Source of the DNA: Zipacnadum sp036504235
Lineage (GTDB): Bacteria > Armatimonadota > Zipacnadia > Zipacnadales > Zipacnadaceae
NCBI GenBank assembly: GCA_036504235.1
Contig: DASXVN010000039.1
Location: forward strand, 94,665 to 158,664
Length of the DNA: 64,000 nucleotides
Direction: 5' to 3'
Position numbers and translations under genes: made by a program. Positions 17,550-26,085 of the stretch are shown here, piece by piece (the stretch's first letter is position 1; every line of letters begins with the position of its first letter). The notes under the pieces were generated by a model. The model saw nothing but the letters and a program-made list of their open reading frames with translations, searched no databases and was not told the origin of the DNA.

Positions 17550-18590
17550 ATGGCCATCCAGACCGTGCTGGGACCGGTGGAGCGGGAACAGTTGGGCCTG
17601 ACGCTGCCGCACGACCACCTGTTCATTGACCTGACCTGCCAATTTGCCAAGCCCACGGAGGCCAACGCGCGCGAGCAGGCCTACGAGCCGGTCGGGCCGG
17701 AGCACTACGAATTGCTGGCCCGCAATCCCTACGCCTTGCGCGACAACCTGCTGCTTGACGACGTGGACCTGACGGTGGCGGAGATCAGCCGCTTCCAGGC
17801 TGCCGGCGGACGGACGGTGGTGGACTGCACCTCGGTGGGGGCGGGTCGCGACGTGGCCAAGCTGGTCGCGGTAGCCCAGCGCACCGGCCTGAACATCATC
17901 ATGGGCTGCGGCTACTACCTGCAGGAGACCCATCCGCCGGAGCTGGCCGAGCTGTCGCCAGAGGCGATGGCGGAGGTCATGGTGCGGGAGCTGACCGTAG
18001 GCGTCGGGGACTCCGGCGTCCGCGCCGGGATCATCGGCGAGATCGGCACCGGCGACCCCATCGGTCCCGGCGAGCAAAAGAGCCTGCGCGCGGCGGCCCT
18101 GGCCCACCGGGCCACCGGCGCGCCCCTGCAGGTGCATACCTACCCCTGGGGCCGGCGCGGTCTGGAGATCGCCGACGAACTGGTGGACTGGGGCGTGGAC
18201 CCGGCCCGCCTCGTCATCTGCCACATTGACGTAGACCTCGACTTGGTCAGCCTCCGCGAACTGTTGCGCCGCGGCGTCTTCATCGAGTTCGACGACTTCG
18301 GCAAGGAGTTCCCCGTGGAGGAAGACGATCACGGCTTTGCCGGGGGGCCCTTCGCCAGCGACGCCCAGCGCGTCCAGGTCCTGGCCCAACTCGTGGCCGA
18401 GGGCTACGAGCGCCAGCTCCTGATGACCAACGACCTGTGCTTCAAGCAGATGCTCCACCGCTACGGCGGCCGGGGCTACGACCACGTCCTGGTGGATATC
18501 GTCCCCCAACTCGCCGCGGCGGGCCTCTCCCCCGCGGTCCTAGAGCAGTTGCTCATCCACAATCCCGCTCGCTGGCTCGAGCCAGACTAG
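17550..18590 (+). CDS. phosphotriesterase-family amidohydrolase (PTE-related)
   Basis: 346 residues, first gene of a likely operon 17550-23313; AGGAGG lies 8 nt upstream of the start. The binuclear metal site of the phosphotriesterase family is complete: H21-x-H23 (LPHDHLFID), E164 (GEIGTGD, at the position where phosphotriesterase itself has a carbamylated Lys), H196, H225 (VICHIDVD) and D295 (MTNDLCFKQ). The Glu bridging ligand is typical of bacterial PTE homologues and lactonases of unknown substrate rather than organophosphate hydrolases. The end LLIHNPARWLEP matches the family's usual C-terminus. It likely hydrolyses a lactone or phosphoester in the cytoplasm. The next gene follows after 19 bp. 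Confidence 0.9.
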   Translation: MAIQTVLGPVEREQLGLTLPHDHLFIDLTCQFAKPTEANAREQAYEPVGPEHYELLARNPYALRDNLLLDDVDLTVAEISRFQAAGGRTVVDCTSVGAGRDVAKLVAVAQRTGLNIIMGCGYYLQETHPPELAELSPEAMAEVMVRELTVGVGDSGVRAGIIGEIGTGDPIGPGEQKSLRAAALAHRATGAPLQVHTYPWGRRGLEIADELVDWGVDPARLVICHIDVDLDLVSLRELLRRGVFIEFDDFGKEFPVEEDDHGFAGGPFASDAQRVQVLAQLVAEGYERQLLMTNDLCFKQMLHRYGGRGYDHVLVDIVPQLAAAGLSPAVLEQLLIHNPARWLEPD

Positions 18591-18609
18591 CCACCCCCAA
18601 GGAGTCACC

Positions 18610-19797
18610 ATGATCAGCATTCCCCCAGCCGAATTCCGCCAGCGCCTCGCTGCTATTCAGGAGCGCCTCGCCGCCGAGAACCTGGACGGTCTCCTCGTCT
18701 ACGGCGACGAGTACCGCAAGGAGAACCTGCGCTACGTCTCCAACTACTGGCCGATTTTCGAGCGCGGCGCGTGCTTTGTCCCCCGCCAGGGCGAGCCGAT
18801 CCTGGCCGGCGCGCCCGAGGGCGAAAAGTACGCCCGCGAGATGAGCGTCTGGTCCGACGTGCGCAACGTGAAGGAGTTCGCCTGCGTCACGGTGCCCGAG
18901 GAGATTGACTACCCCCTGGCGGATTTCTCGTCCCTGCGCGATATTCTGGCGCAGACGGTCGGCGGCGGCCGGCGCCTGGGCCTGACCGGCTGGGGCGATC
19001 TGCCGCACCCGCTCTACCAGCGGATCAGCGAGGCGATTCCCGGCCTGGAAATCGTGCCCGCGGACCGGATTCTGCTCGACCTGCGGCTGGTGAAGACGCC
19101 CGCGGAGATCGCCTGCCTGCGCGAGGCCGGACGGCAGGCCGGGGAGGGCTACCGCGCCCTGCTGGCGGCGGCGGTCCCGGGCCATACCGAGACCTTTGCC
19201 GCCGGAGCCGCCGAGGGAGCGGCGCGGCAGGCCGGCGCGGAGGCCATTATCTTCAGCATCATCGGCAGCGGCCCGCGCGCGGAAACCATCATCGGCCGCG
19301 CCACCGAGAAGGTCATCCAGCCCGGCGAGATGGTCACCGCCGCCCTGGCCGTGCAGTACCAGGGCTACGTAGCGACCGCTCAGTTCCCCTTCGTCGCCGG
19401 GCGCGCCACCGCCGCCCAGCAGCGCTTCCTCGGCGTGCTCCTGGAGGCCGCCAACGTCCAGCGCGAGTACCTCCACGACGGCGCTATCGCCGGGGACATG
19501 GTCCGCGCGGTCCAGGCCGTCTTCCGCGCCCACCAGATGGAGGCCTACGACGTTTATCCACCTATGCACGGAGCCGGCCTCGCCGAGGCGGAGTCGCCCT
19601 ATCCCGATGAGGCGGCCACCTACCCGCTGCGGACCGGAATGTGCGTGAACTCCGACATCAGCCTGTGGGGCCACCCGGACGGCTCCAATCGCATCGAGGA
19701 GGGCTTCGCCGTGGGCGCCGCGGGCCCCGAGTCCCTGACCCCCTACATCCGCGAGCTGTGTGAGCGGGGCGTCGTCTCGACCGACGAACTAGCGTAA
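18610..19797 (+). CDS. M24/creatinase-fold protein with incomplete metal site
   Basis: 395 residues; start supported by AAGGAG 6 nt upstream. Residues 1-155 are a creatinase N-terminal domain and 160-385 a pita-bread fold typical of aminopeptidase P, prolidase and creatinase. The usual metal-binding Asp pair is absent: where the family has V-D-(N)11-D, this protein reads AALAVQYQGYVATAQFPFVAG (A245 and T256 at the Asp positions). H320 (PMHGAGL) and E364 (IEEGFAV) remain, while the Glu of the family's E-P motif is D349 (NSDIS). Creatinase uses this fold without metal, so a metal-free hydrolase or a binding protein is more likely than a peptidase. It sits between the PTE-family gene (19-bp gap) and a large secreted protein (33-bp gap). 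Confidence 0.85.
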   Translation: MISIPPAEFRQRLAAIQERLAAENLDGLLVYGDEYRKENLRYVSNYWPIFERGACFVPRQGEPILAGAPEGEKYAREMSVWSDVRNVKEFACVTVPEEIDYPLADFSSLRDILAQTVGGGRRLGLTGWGDLPHPLYQRISEAIPGLEIVPADRILLDLRLVKTPAEIACLREAGRQAGEGYRALLAAAVPGHTETFAAGAAEGAARQAGAEAIIFSIIGSGPRAETIIGRATEKVIQPGEMVTAALAVQYQGYVATAQFPFVAGRATAAQQRFLGVLLEAANVQREYLHDGAIAGDMVRAVQAVFRAHQMEAYDVYPPMHGAGLAEAESPYPDEAATYPLRTGMCVNSDISLWGHPDGSNRIEEGFAVGAAGPESLTPYIRELCERGVVSTDELA

Positions 19798-19830
19798 GCA
19801 AGACTCAATCCCTTTCCAGGAGGCTTTCCC

Positions 19831-22800
19831 ATGCTTAGGGTATCTCTTTGGCTCTGCGCGGTAGTGCTGCTTTTGGTTGCGGCGGGCGCGGCTTTCGCCG
19901 CTAACCCGGCGGTCCTGGTCTGCTCCCCGATGGGGGCGGCCTACGGCTACGTGGACCTCGACTACCTGCAGGAACTCAAGCAGGCCGGCTTCGAGGTGGA
20001 CTTCACCGACAGCCTGCGCGACGTCACCTGGGACCGACTCAAGCAGTATAACGCGGTGGTCGTCTACATGGAGCCGGATGCGCTGCAATACCCGCCTCCC
20101 ACTCCCCCCAGCGCGCAGAACGACCAGTTTGTCAAGGACCTCATCCGCTACGCCGAGGCCGGCGGGGGCGTCTGGCTCTGGCCAGGCGAAAATGACATGT
20201 ACAAGCAATCGCTCTGGGACCTGACCGAGCACTGGGGCGCGAAGCTTCCCGGCGAGATTATCGTCGAGAACGACAAGGCCAACCAGGGCGTGCTGACCCA
20301 CTCCAATCAAGCCACCGAACTGGCCTACACCGACCAGGTCAAGCCCTCCCCCGTCACCGCGGGGATCACCGGTATCTGGTACCCTCTCCGGCCCGCCTAC
20401 AATGGCGGCATGGGCGGCCCGCTCTTCGTGGACCAGAACTGGCAGGTCGTGCTCACCGCCTTGCCCACGGCCCTCACGAAAGCTGTTGACACCAGCAAAT
20501 CCACCAGCGCCATTCCCGGACTGATGGTGCGTCCGGAGGGCGTACCCGCGCCGCCGCTCATGGCCACGCGCACCGCCGGCGCCGGCCGAGTAGCGCTGAT
20601 CAACCAGTGGGTGCAGTTCTCCATGGGCTCGGGGACCAAGTGGATCTACGACCGCCAGGTGCTGGACAAGGGCTGCCAGAACAAGCCCAGTGACTTTGGC
20701 AAGCTGATCCAAAACACCCTGCGCTGGCTGGCCGAGCCGTCCCTGGCCAGCGGCGCGGTGGGCGGATTCACTACCCCCGCGGACCGCCTCCAGCCGCCGA
20801 ACGCGAGCGCCGCCGTGAAGAAGGACTATCTCGAAAAGACCGTCCCCTATGACGTCAAGACCCTCGGCACCGTCACCATCCCCGACAACCTGAAACTGTA
20901 CCGCGGTCTGCTCGGCGCGAAGTCCGCCTACAGTTCCGGCACCGGCACCGTGGCCGAGTACGCCGCCGCCGCCCGGCAGGCCGGCCTGGACTTCGTCATC
21001 TTCATGGAGGACTTCAACAAGCTCACTCCGCAGAAGCTCGAACAACTCAAGCAGGATTGCATCGCCAACTCCGACGCCAAGCTGCTCCTGCTCCCCGGTT
21101 TCTGCATGCCCAACAACCTCGGCAATCACATGTTCTTCTATAGCCCCAACCCCGTCTGGCCCCCCGATCTGGTCCTGACCGGACCTGACAAGGGGACGCT
21201 GTACATCCAGGAAGAGGACGGCAAGGGCAAGTTCACCGGCTACCTCACCCCGTACCTGGACTGGGTCCTGGGCGCCTATCACGTGGAGAAGGGCCAGGTG
21301 GGCTACTACAACTTCTCGGACAGCCCGAAGGGCATGCGGATTCACGACCTGCGCCTGTATGCCATGGCCGGCGTGCGCTACTACCGGGGCGGCAAGCTGA
21401 TCGAGGACAACACCCCCGACTACCTCACCACCGCCCAGTGCACCATCGCCCCGGCTCCGGCCAGCGTCAACGAGGTCTACTCGCCGCAGGAGCTAATCAG
21501 GGAAGCCGCGAGCGGCCACGCCCTGATGTACGGTACCGCCTACTCGCTCGACGCCACCGCGCCGACGGGCGCGTTTATGCGCTTCCTGCGCTGGACGCAC
21601 CAGTACGACGGCATCAGCTTCTTCAGTTCCGACGGGCCCAAGATCATGTCCTGGGCCGACTGCTATCGGGTCTGGACCTACGGCGGCGAGCCCTTCGTGC
21701 GCGGAAACGCGGTCATGTACTCGCCGCTTTACGTCACCTCCGACCAGGGCCTTCGCTCCATCAGCATCTATAACGGAGACGCCCTCTACCGGCGCTTCTC
21801 CTGCAACGGCGAGAAGGAGTTCAAGCAGACGCTGGTGCTGGACGGAACGGTCCACAAGAACCTGGTGCTCATCGCCGAGGACCTCCGAGGCGGCAAGGCG
21901 ATCAGCTTCCCCCGGCGCTGCTGGTATGATGGCGCGCTTGCGCCCAGCTTCTGCAGCGACCACGTCAACGACGGCAACATGTTCCTGGCCCACGGGCCCT
22001 ATGGCCTGCCGCTCAACAACCTCCCCGCGCTGCCCTACAATATGGCGGGCGACACCTGGGACGGCGGTCCCGCCGCCGCCCTGCCGCTGGGGTATGAGGG
22101 CACCCTCTCGACGCTGGAAGCCACCGACGGCACCGAGGACTCCGGTCGTCTGGACCTGATTCCCCTCCTCGAGTTCAGCGATGAGGGCGCGGTGGCGGTG
22201 CAGACCGTCCGCAACGAGAAGTACGACGACCGCATCCTGACCGTGGTCAACCCCTGGCACACCTACGGGCCGATTGACGGTCCGCCGGAGTATTTCACCA
22301 TGATCCAGCGCTATCGCCAGTGGGTCCCCCCCACCATCGGCGTCCCCAACACCGGCTGGGCCGCGCCCGGCGTGCGCTACGGGATCATGCCCTCGATCAT
22401 CAACAACGAGTTCAAGTTCCTCAAGGCTACCCCGGTGAAGAGTATGATCCTCGCCTACACGGTCCGCCGCGAGTGGAACGTGGTGTTCTTCCGCGAGAGC
22501 GGCCCGCAGGTGGTGGACATGGCCGCCGGCTACGACACTTACCCGCTCAAGCACGGCGAGTGGCTCGGCCTGGCCCCCAAGTCCGGCCTGGGCAACCTCC
22601 AGCTCTTCTGCAACCGCGGCGCCGATCTGGTCATCAAGATGACCGGCTACATGGAGTTCCACCCGGACTTCGAGGGCAAGACGCTGCCCGCCGGCGCCGT
22701 CTACAACTTCGAGTTGGCCGGCTACGGCTTCCCGGTGGATATGACCGTGACCAAGCCCCAGGAACTGAGCAAGTGGGTGGACTATATGAAGGCCCCCGCG

Positions 22801-23313
22801 GGGATGCAGATCCTGCGTGGCAGCCGCTCGGCCAACCCGGGCCTGTTGGACCTGACCCCCGGCAACTATGCGGTGGAACTGGAGATCCCCCGGCCCGCGG
22901 ACAAGCTGAACCTGACCGTCCCCGTCCGAATTGAGGGGCTCAACCCGCGCTGGTCGGCGGGGCTCTTCCAGGTGACGGGCTACAGCAAGGGGTTCTACGG
23001 CAACGGTCAGAACCGCTACCGGATGCTGGGCCTAGATCTTAAGGGCGTGGCCTACCTGCCGCTCTACGTGGACCTGGCGCCCACGACGCATATCCTGGCC
23101 GGCCACCCGATCGTCGCCGGCCCCGAGGGGCAGGAGTTGTTCATCCAGGTCACCAACGTCGGCGACACGCCCGACAAGTGGCACCTCTCGGTGAATAACC
23201 CCACCGACAAGCCGATCACGACGCGCCTGCAGCAGGCCATGCAGCTCCCGGGCCTGGCCTTCCCGGAGCGCCGGATCACGCTCCAACCCGGCGAGTACAA
23301 AGTGCTGCAGTAG
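19831..23313 (+). CDS. large secreted protein, GATase1-like plus degenerate PHP-like family (member A)
   Basis: 1,160 residues; AGGAGG is 7 nt upstream. The signal peptide ends near AGAAFAA (residue 24). Residues about 25-320 form a GATase1/ThuA-like alpha/beta domain (NPAVLVCSPMGAAYGYVD, LIRYAEAGGGVWLWPG). Residues about 357-470 resemble the PHP domain of CehA/McbA-type hydrolases (GAKSAYSSGTGTVAEYAAAA, then LDFVIFMEDF, LLLPGF), but the PHP metal ligands are replaced: the HxH position reads G-A-K and the DH position reads ED. The rest is beta-rich, with GLNPRWSAGLF near 1035 and a closing NPTDKPITTRL segment shared with its paralogues. Function unknown; export is clear. It is probably co-transcribed with the PTE-family and M24-like genes. 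Confidence 0.85.
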   Translation: MLRVSLWLCAVVLLLVAAGAAFAANPAVLVCSPMGAAYGYVDLDYLQELKQAGFEVDFTDSLRDVTWDRLKQYNAVVVYMEPDALQYPPPTPPSAQNDQFVKDLIRYAEAGGGVWLWPGENDMYKQSLWDLTEHWGAKLPGEIIVENDKANQGVLTHSNQATELAYTDQVKPSPVTAGITGIWYPLRPAYNGGMGGPLFVDQNWQVVLTALPTALTKAVDTSKSTSAIPGLMVRPEGVPAPPLMATRTAGAGRVALINQWVQFSMGSGTKWIYDRQVLDKGCQNKPSDFGKLIQNTLRWLAEPSLASGAVGGFTTPADRLQPPNASAAVKKDYLEKTVPYDVKTLGTVTIPDNLKLYRGLLGAKSAYSSGTGTVAEYAAAARQAGLDFVIFMEDFNKLTPQKLEQLKQDCIANSDAKLLLLPGFCMPNNLGNHMFFYSPNPVWPPDLVLTGPDKGTLYIQEEDGKGKFTGYLTPYLDWVLGAYHVEKGQVGYYNFSDSPKGMRIHDLRLYAMAGVRYYRGGKLIEDNTPDYLTTAQCTIAPAPASVNEVYSPQELIREAASGHALMYGTAYSLDATAPTGAFMRFLRWTHQYDGISFFSSDGPKIMSWADCYRVWTYGGEPFVRGNAVMYSPLYVTSDQGLRSISIYNGDALYRRFSCNGEKEFKQTLVLDGTVHKNLVLIAEDLRGGKAISFPRRCWYDGALAPSFCSDHVNDGNMFLAHGPYGLPLNNLPALPYNMAGDTWDGGPAAALPLGYEGTLSTLEATDGTEDSGRLDLIPLLEFSDEGAVAVQTVRNEKYDDRILTVVNPWHTYGPIDGPPEYFTMIQRYRQWVPPTIGVPNTGWAAPGVRYGIMPSIINNEFKFLKATPVKSMILAYTVRREWNVVFFRESGPQVVDMAAGYDTYPLKHGEWLGLAPKSGLGNLQLFCNRGADLVIKMTGYMEFHPDFEGKTLPAGAVYNFELAGYGFPVDMTVTKPQELSKWVDYMKAPAGMQILRGSRSANPGLLDLTPGNYAVELEIPRPADKLNLTVPVRIEGLNPRWSAGLFQVTGYSKGFYGNGQNRYRMLGLDLKGVAYLPLYVDLAPTTHILAGHPIVAGPEGQELFIQVTNVGDTPDKWHLSVNNPTDKPITTRLQQAMQLPGLAFPERRITLQPGEYKVLQ

Positions 23314-23334
23314 CCGGAGTGTCGTTTGTCTGGA

Positions 23335-23379
23335 CCTCACTCCCCCTCTCCTGCCAGGAGAGGGGGCCGGGGGGTGAGG
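23335..23379. repeat. dispersed GC-rich palindromic repeat, copy 2
   Basis: An inner hairpin of 11 bp (CCCCCTCTCCT / AGGAGAGGGGG, loop GCC) is enclosed by CCTCAC (23335-23340) and GTGAGG (23374-23379). It is the inverted counterpart of the repeat at 6779-6814 and again lies between convergent genes, where it could terminate both. A short direct repeat (CCGACCAGCC twice) follows at about 23380-23400. Confidence 0.75.
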
Positions 23380-23399
23380 CCGACCAGCCGCCGACCAGC

Positions 23400-25898
23400 C
23401 TAGCCGATCTCCAGCACGCTCGGCTCGTCGCCGTGCCGGAAGCTCAACACGTGCAGCCCCCCCTCCGGCGTGGTCTGCACCACTACCCCGTCCAGCACGC
23501 CCGCCACCGGCGCGGCGAAGGCCAGCTTCCCGACCGTGCCCACCGCTCCGTGCAACTCCACCTGCGTCCGCTCCGCGTTGAGCGGGATGATCTCCGTGGT
23601 CGCGTACACCAGCGGCGCCGCGCCCAGCTTCGCATTGAGCGCCAGACAGCGGGACTCATGCGGCTGCAGCGACACCTCCAGCGTCACGTCTCCCCCGCCG
23701 GGTCCCGCCCCGTGCACCGTGAGGCGGCTGGGACCGCTGACCCCGGTAAGGTTGCTCACCGTCAGGAATGACGTCTCCTCCCCGGCCAGCAGCAGCGCGT
23801 GGCAATAAGCGCCCTCGCCCTCCACGCGCGGCGTGACCCCCAGGTGGTCGCGCAGCAGCCTGCGCCACAGGTCCAGCGTCCCGGCGTGCGTGTAGATAAT
23901 ATCCGTTCCCGCCACCAGCACGCGCCCGGCCGTGGCCGGAGCCTGCACGATCACCGGCGCGCCCCGGTAGCTCGCCAGGACGGCGGCGTCCGCGGGGGCC
24001 TCGTAGGTGTAGATCCAGCCCTGCACCCCCACCTCTCCCCCGTCCGCCAGGGTCAGTGGGCGCGAGCCGTAGTCTAGAATCTCCCCGCCGCTGGGCCGGA
24101 CCTGGCCGGTCAGCCGCACGCCGAGGCGCTCCGCCAGCCGCAGGTCCGGCTCGCCGTCCTCATCCATGATCGGGAAGGTCGGGAAGAACAGGCAGCCGCC
24201 GCCCGCGTCCAGGTGCTGCAGGCAGTAGGTGATCGCGGCGCGCTCCAGGGTCCCGGTGCAGGCGATCACCAGCCAGCCCTGCCCCGGCACGCGGTTGGGG
24301 TTGGTCAGCTCCAGCATGTCCCAGGCGTAGTTCAGCCGCACCCCGGTCAGGCCCGCCTCCTTGACGCGCCGCCAGACTCCGGCCTCCGGTGGCGTGTTCT
24401 GCAGCGTCACGCCCTCCACGCCGCCCAGCCACTCGTGCCCGCCCAGGCTCTCCGTGGCCCGCAGCGCCGGCTCGGCGTCGAAGGCCTCCCCGCCGGGACC
24501 GCCACTGGCCGCGCCCGGCTGCAGCAACGAGGGCCAGCCCAAAAAGTCCAGCGTCCGCTGCCCCGGCGTGTAACCCAGCGTCAAATCATACGCCGGCTGG
24601 CAAGCCTGCAACTCCTGTTGCCACGCAGCGGCGAAGCGATAGAAGCGCTGCACCTCGCGGTACGATTGGTTGGTTTCGCCGTCGTAATCCACGCAGGTGC
24701 CCGGGAAGTACTCGGGGCCCTCGATCACGTCCTGCAGGTTCACCCGCCCGGCCGTATAGACGTAGATCGCCCACCCCTGCAAGCCCCGCGCCAGTCCCTG
24801 ACGCAGCAGCGAACCCCAGTTGATCGCGGAGCGATCCAGGCGCGGGATGAACCAACTCGTGTTGATCTCCACCGCCATTGGCGGCCCGCCCCAGGGGCTG
24901 GACTTGGTGATTTCTACGCCCTGCCCGATCCCCGCGCAGCCCTCCAGGTCCACCAGCGGCGGCGAGTAGGTATGCAGCGCGGTCGTCCCCTCCACGCCGC
25001 GGTCGCGCAGCAAGCTGCCGAATCCGGCGTGATCGCCATGCCCGTAGAAGCCGGCCACCGGCTCGTTGAAGCTGATCGGTACCTGGATGCCGTCCTCCCG
25101 CGCCCACTTGGCCAGGGTCGCGCCCCAGTCGGCGAAGAACCAGCGCTTGAAGTTGAGCCAGTCCAGGCAGGCCAGCTTCTCGCCCGGGCCGGTCGGGAAG
25201 GCCCGCGGCGGGTCGATCTGGGCCCACGCCGCGTAGTCCCGGCTATGCCGCGTGGCGACCCGCGCCAGCTCCCCGTACTGCTCCTGCAGCCAGTGCGGCC
25301 ACAGGACGCGGATCACGGTGGGATCGTACAGCGAGTTGAGCAGGCCGAATGTCCACCCCGCCGATAGCTCGTTGTCTGGCTGGAACATGATCATCGGCCC
25401 ACCGCGGTTAATGTCGTACTCCTGCAGGAGCGCGTTAACCGACCGGTACCAGCGCCGCACGTAGTCGCGATAGGTCGGCTCGCCCTCGGCCAGCGCCGGG
25501 CGGCCGGTCGCCGGCAGTCCATCCGCGCGCCGGCTGATCGTCTCGGGGTGGTTGCGGAAGAGCCACTCCGGCAGCCCGCCGCAGCGCAGTTCGCTATTCA
25601 CAAAGGGCCCCGGCCGGGCTACCACATACAGCCCCGCCTCCGCCGCGAGGTCCAGGAATCCGCGCAGGTTGCGCTCCGGCAGAGTCGCGCCGGTCAGGTC
25701 CACCGCGCCCTCGCTCGGCTCGTGGAAGTACCAGGGCATGTAGCTGGTCACGGTATTCAAGCCGCCGGCCCGGGCCTGCGCCAGGCGCTCGGCCCAGCGG
25801 TCGGCGGGCAGACGGAAGTAGTGCATCTCCCCGGCGAGCATGAAGAAGGGCTCGCCCTTCACCAGCAGCCGGTCTCCGACGATTGCGGATTGATCCAT
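23400..25898 (-). CDS. GH35-type beta-galactosidase, cytoplasmic
   Basis: 832 residues; ATG 25898 has AGGAGA upstream, and there is no signal peptide. The N-terminal TIM barrel shows GH35 landmarks: FFMLAGEMHYFRLPADRW, GLNTVTSYMPWYFHEPSEG and YVVARPGPFVNSEL. Candidate catalytic residues are E177 in FQPDNELSAG (acid/base; QxENE in most members) and E344 in AVEINTSWF (nucleophile). C-terminal parts (about 540-832) include a GATase-like beta-galactosidase trimerisation-type region and beta-sandwich domains. It probably removes terminal beta-galactose or a related sugar from imported oligosaccharides. The gene stands alone, convergent with member A of the large secreted family and divergent from member B. 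Confidence 0.87.
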   Translation of the reverse strand: MDQSAIVGDRLLVKGEPFFMLAGEMHYFRLPADRWAERLAQARAGGLNTVTSYMPWYFHEPSEGAVDLTGATLPERNLRGFLDLAAEAGLYVVARPGPFVNSELRCGGLPEWLFRNHPETISRRADGLPATGRPALAEGEPTYRDYVRRWYRSVNALLQEYDINRGGPMIMFQPDNELSAGWTFGLLNSLYDPTVIRVLWPHWLQEQYGELARVATRHSRDYAAWAQIDPPRAFPTGPGEKLACLDWLNFKRWFFADWGATLAKWAREDGIQVPISFNEPVAGFYGHGDHAGFGSLLRDRGVEGTTALHTYSPPLVDLEGCAGIGQGVEITKSSPWGGPPMAVEINTSWFIPRLDRSAINWGSLLRQGLARGLQGWAIYVYTAGRVNLQDVIEGPEYFPGTCVDYDGETNQSYREVQRFYRFAAAWQQELQACQPAYDLTLGYTPGQRTLDFLGWPSLLQPGAASGGPGGEAFDAEPALRATESLGGHEWLGGVEGVTLQNTPPEAGVWRRVKEAGLTGVRLNYAWDMLELTNPNRVPGQGWLVIACTGTLERAAITYCLQHLDAGGGCLFFPTFPIMDEDGEPDLRLAERLGVRLTGQVRPSGGEILDYGSRPLTLADGGEVGVQGWIYTYEAPADAAVLASYRGAPVIVQAPATAGRVLVAGTDIIYTHAGTLDLWRRLLRDHLGVTPRVEGEGAYCHALLLAGEETSFLTVSNLTGVSGPSRLTVHGAGPGGGDVTLEVSLQPHESRCLALNAKLGAAPLVYATTEIIPLNAERTQVELHGAVGTVGKLAFAAPVAGVLDGVVVQTTPEGGLHVLSFRHGDEPSVLEIG

Positions 25899-26085
25899 GG
25901 CAAATCTCCTGTGTATCTCAAGTTGACAGCGTAATCATGAGCCGAAACGCTGTGCAGCGCCGGTCCTGTTCCCGCTGCGAGGGGGCAGGTCCTTCTCGCC
26001 TGGCGAGCAGAGCAGACAGGTGTGCGCTGCTCCGCGCCGAAATACTCTGCGTGTCTGCGCCAGTCGTCTGCTCAGGAGGCTCGCT

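Noticed and set aside
17361..18509. Possible N-terminal extension of the Old Yellow Enzyme gene
   Set aside because: The extension is antisense to the PTE-family gene and lacks protein-like composition; the enzyme starts properly at 17360.
25923..25928. TTGACA considered as -35 box for family member B
   Set aside because: No -10 box at 16-18 nt and the gene starts about 160 bp downstream.
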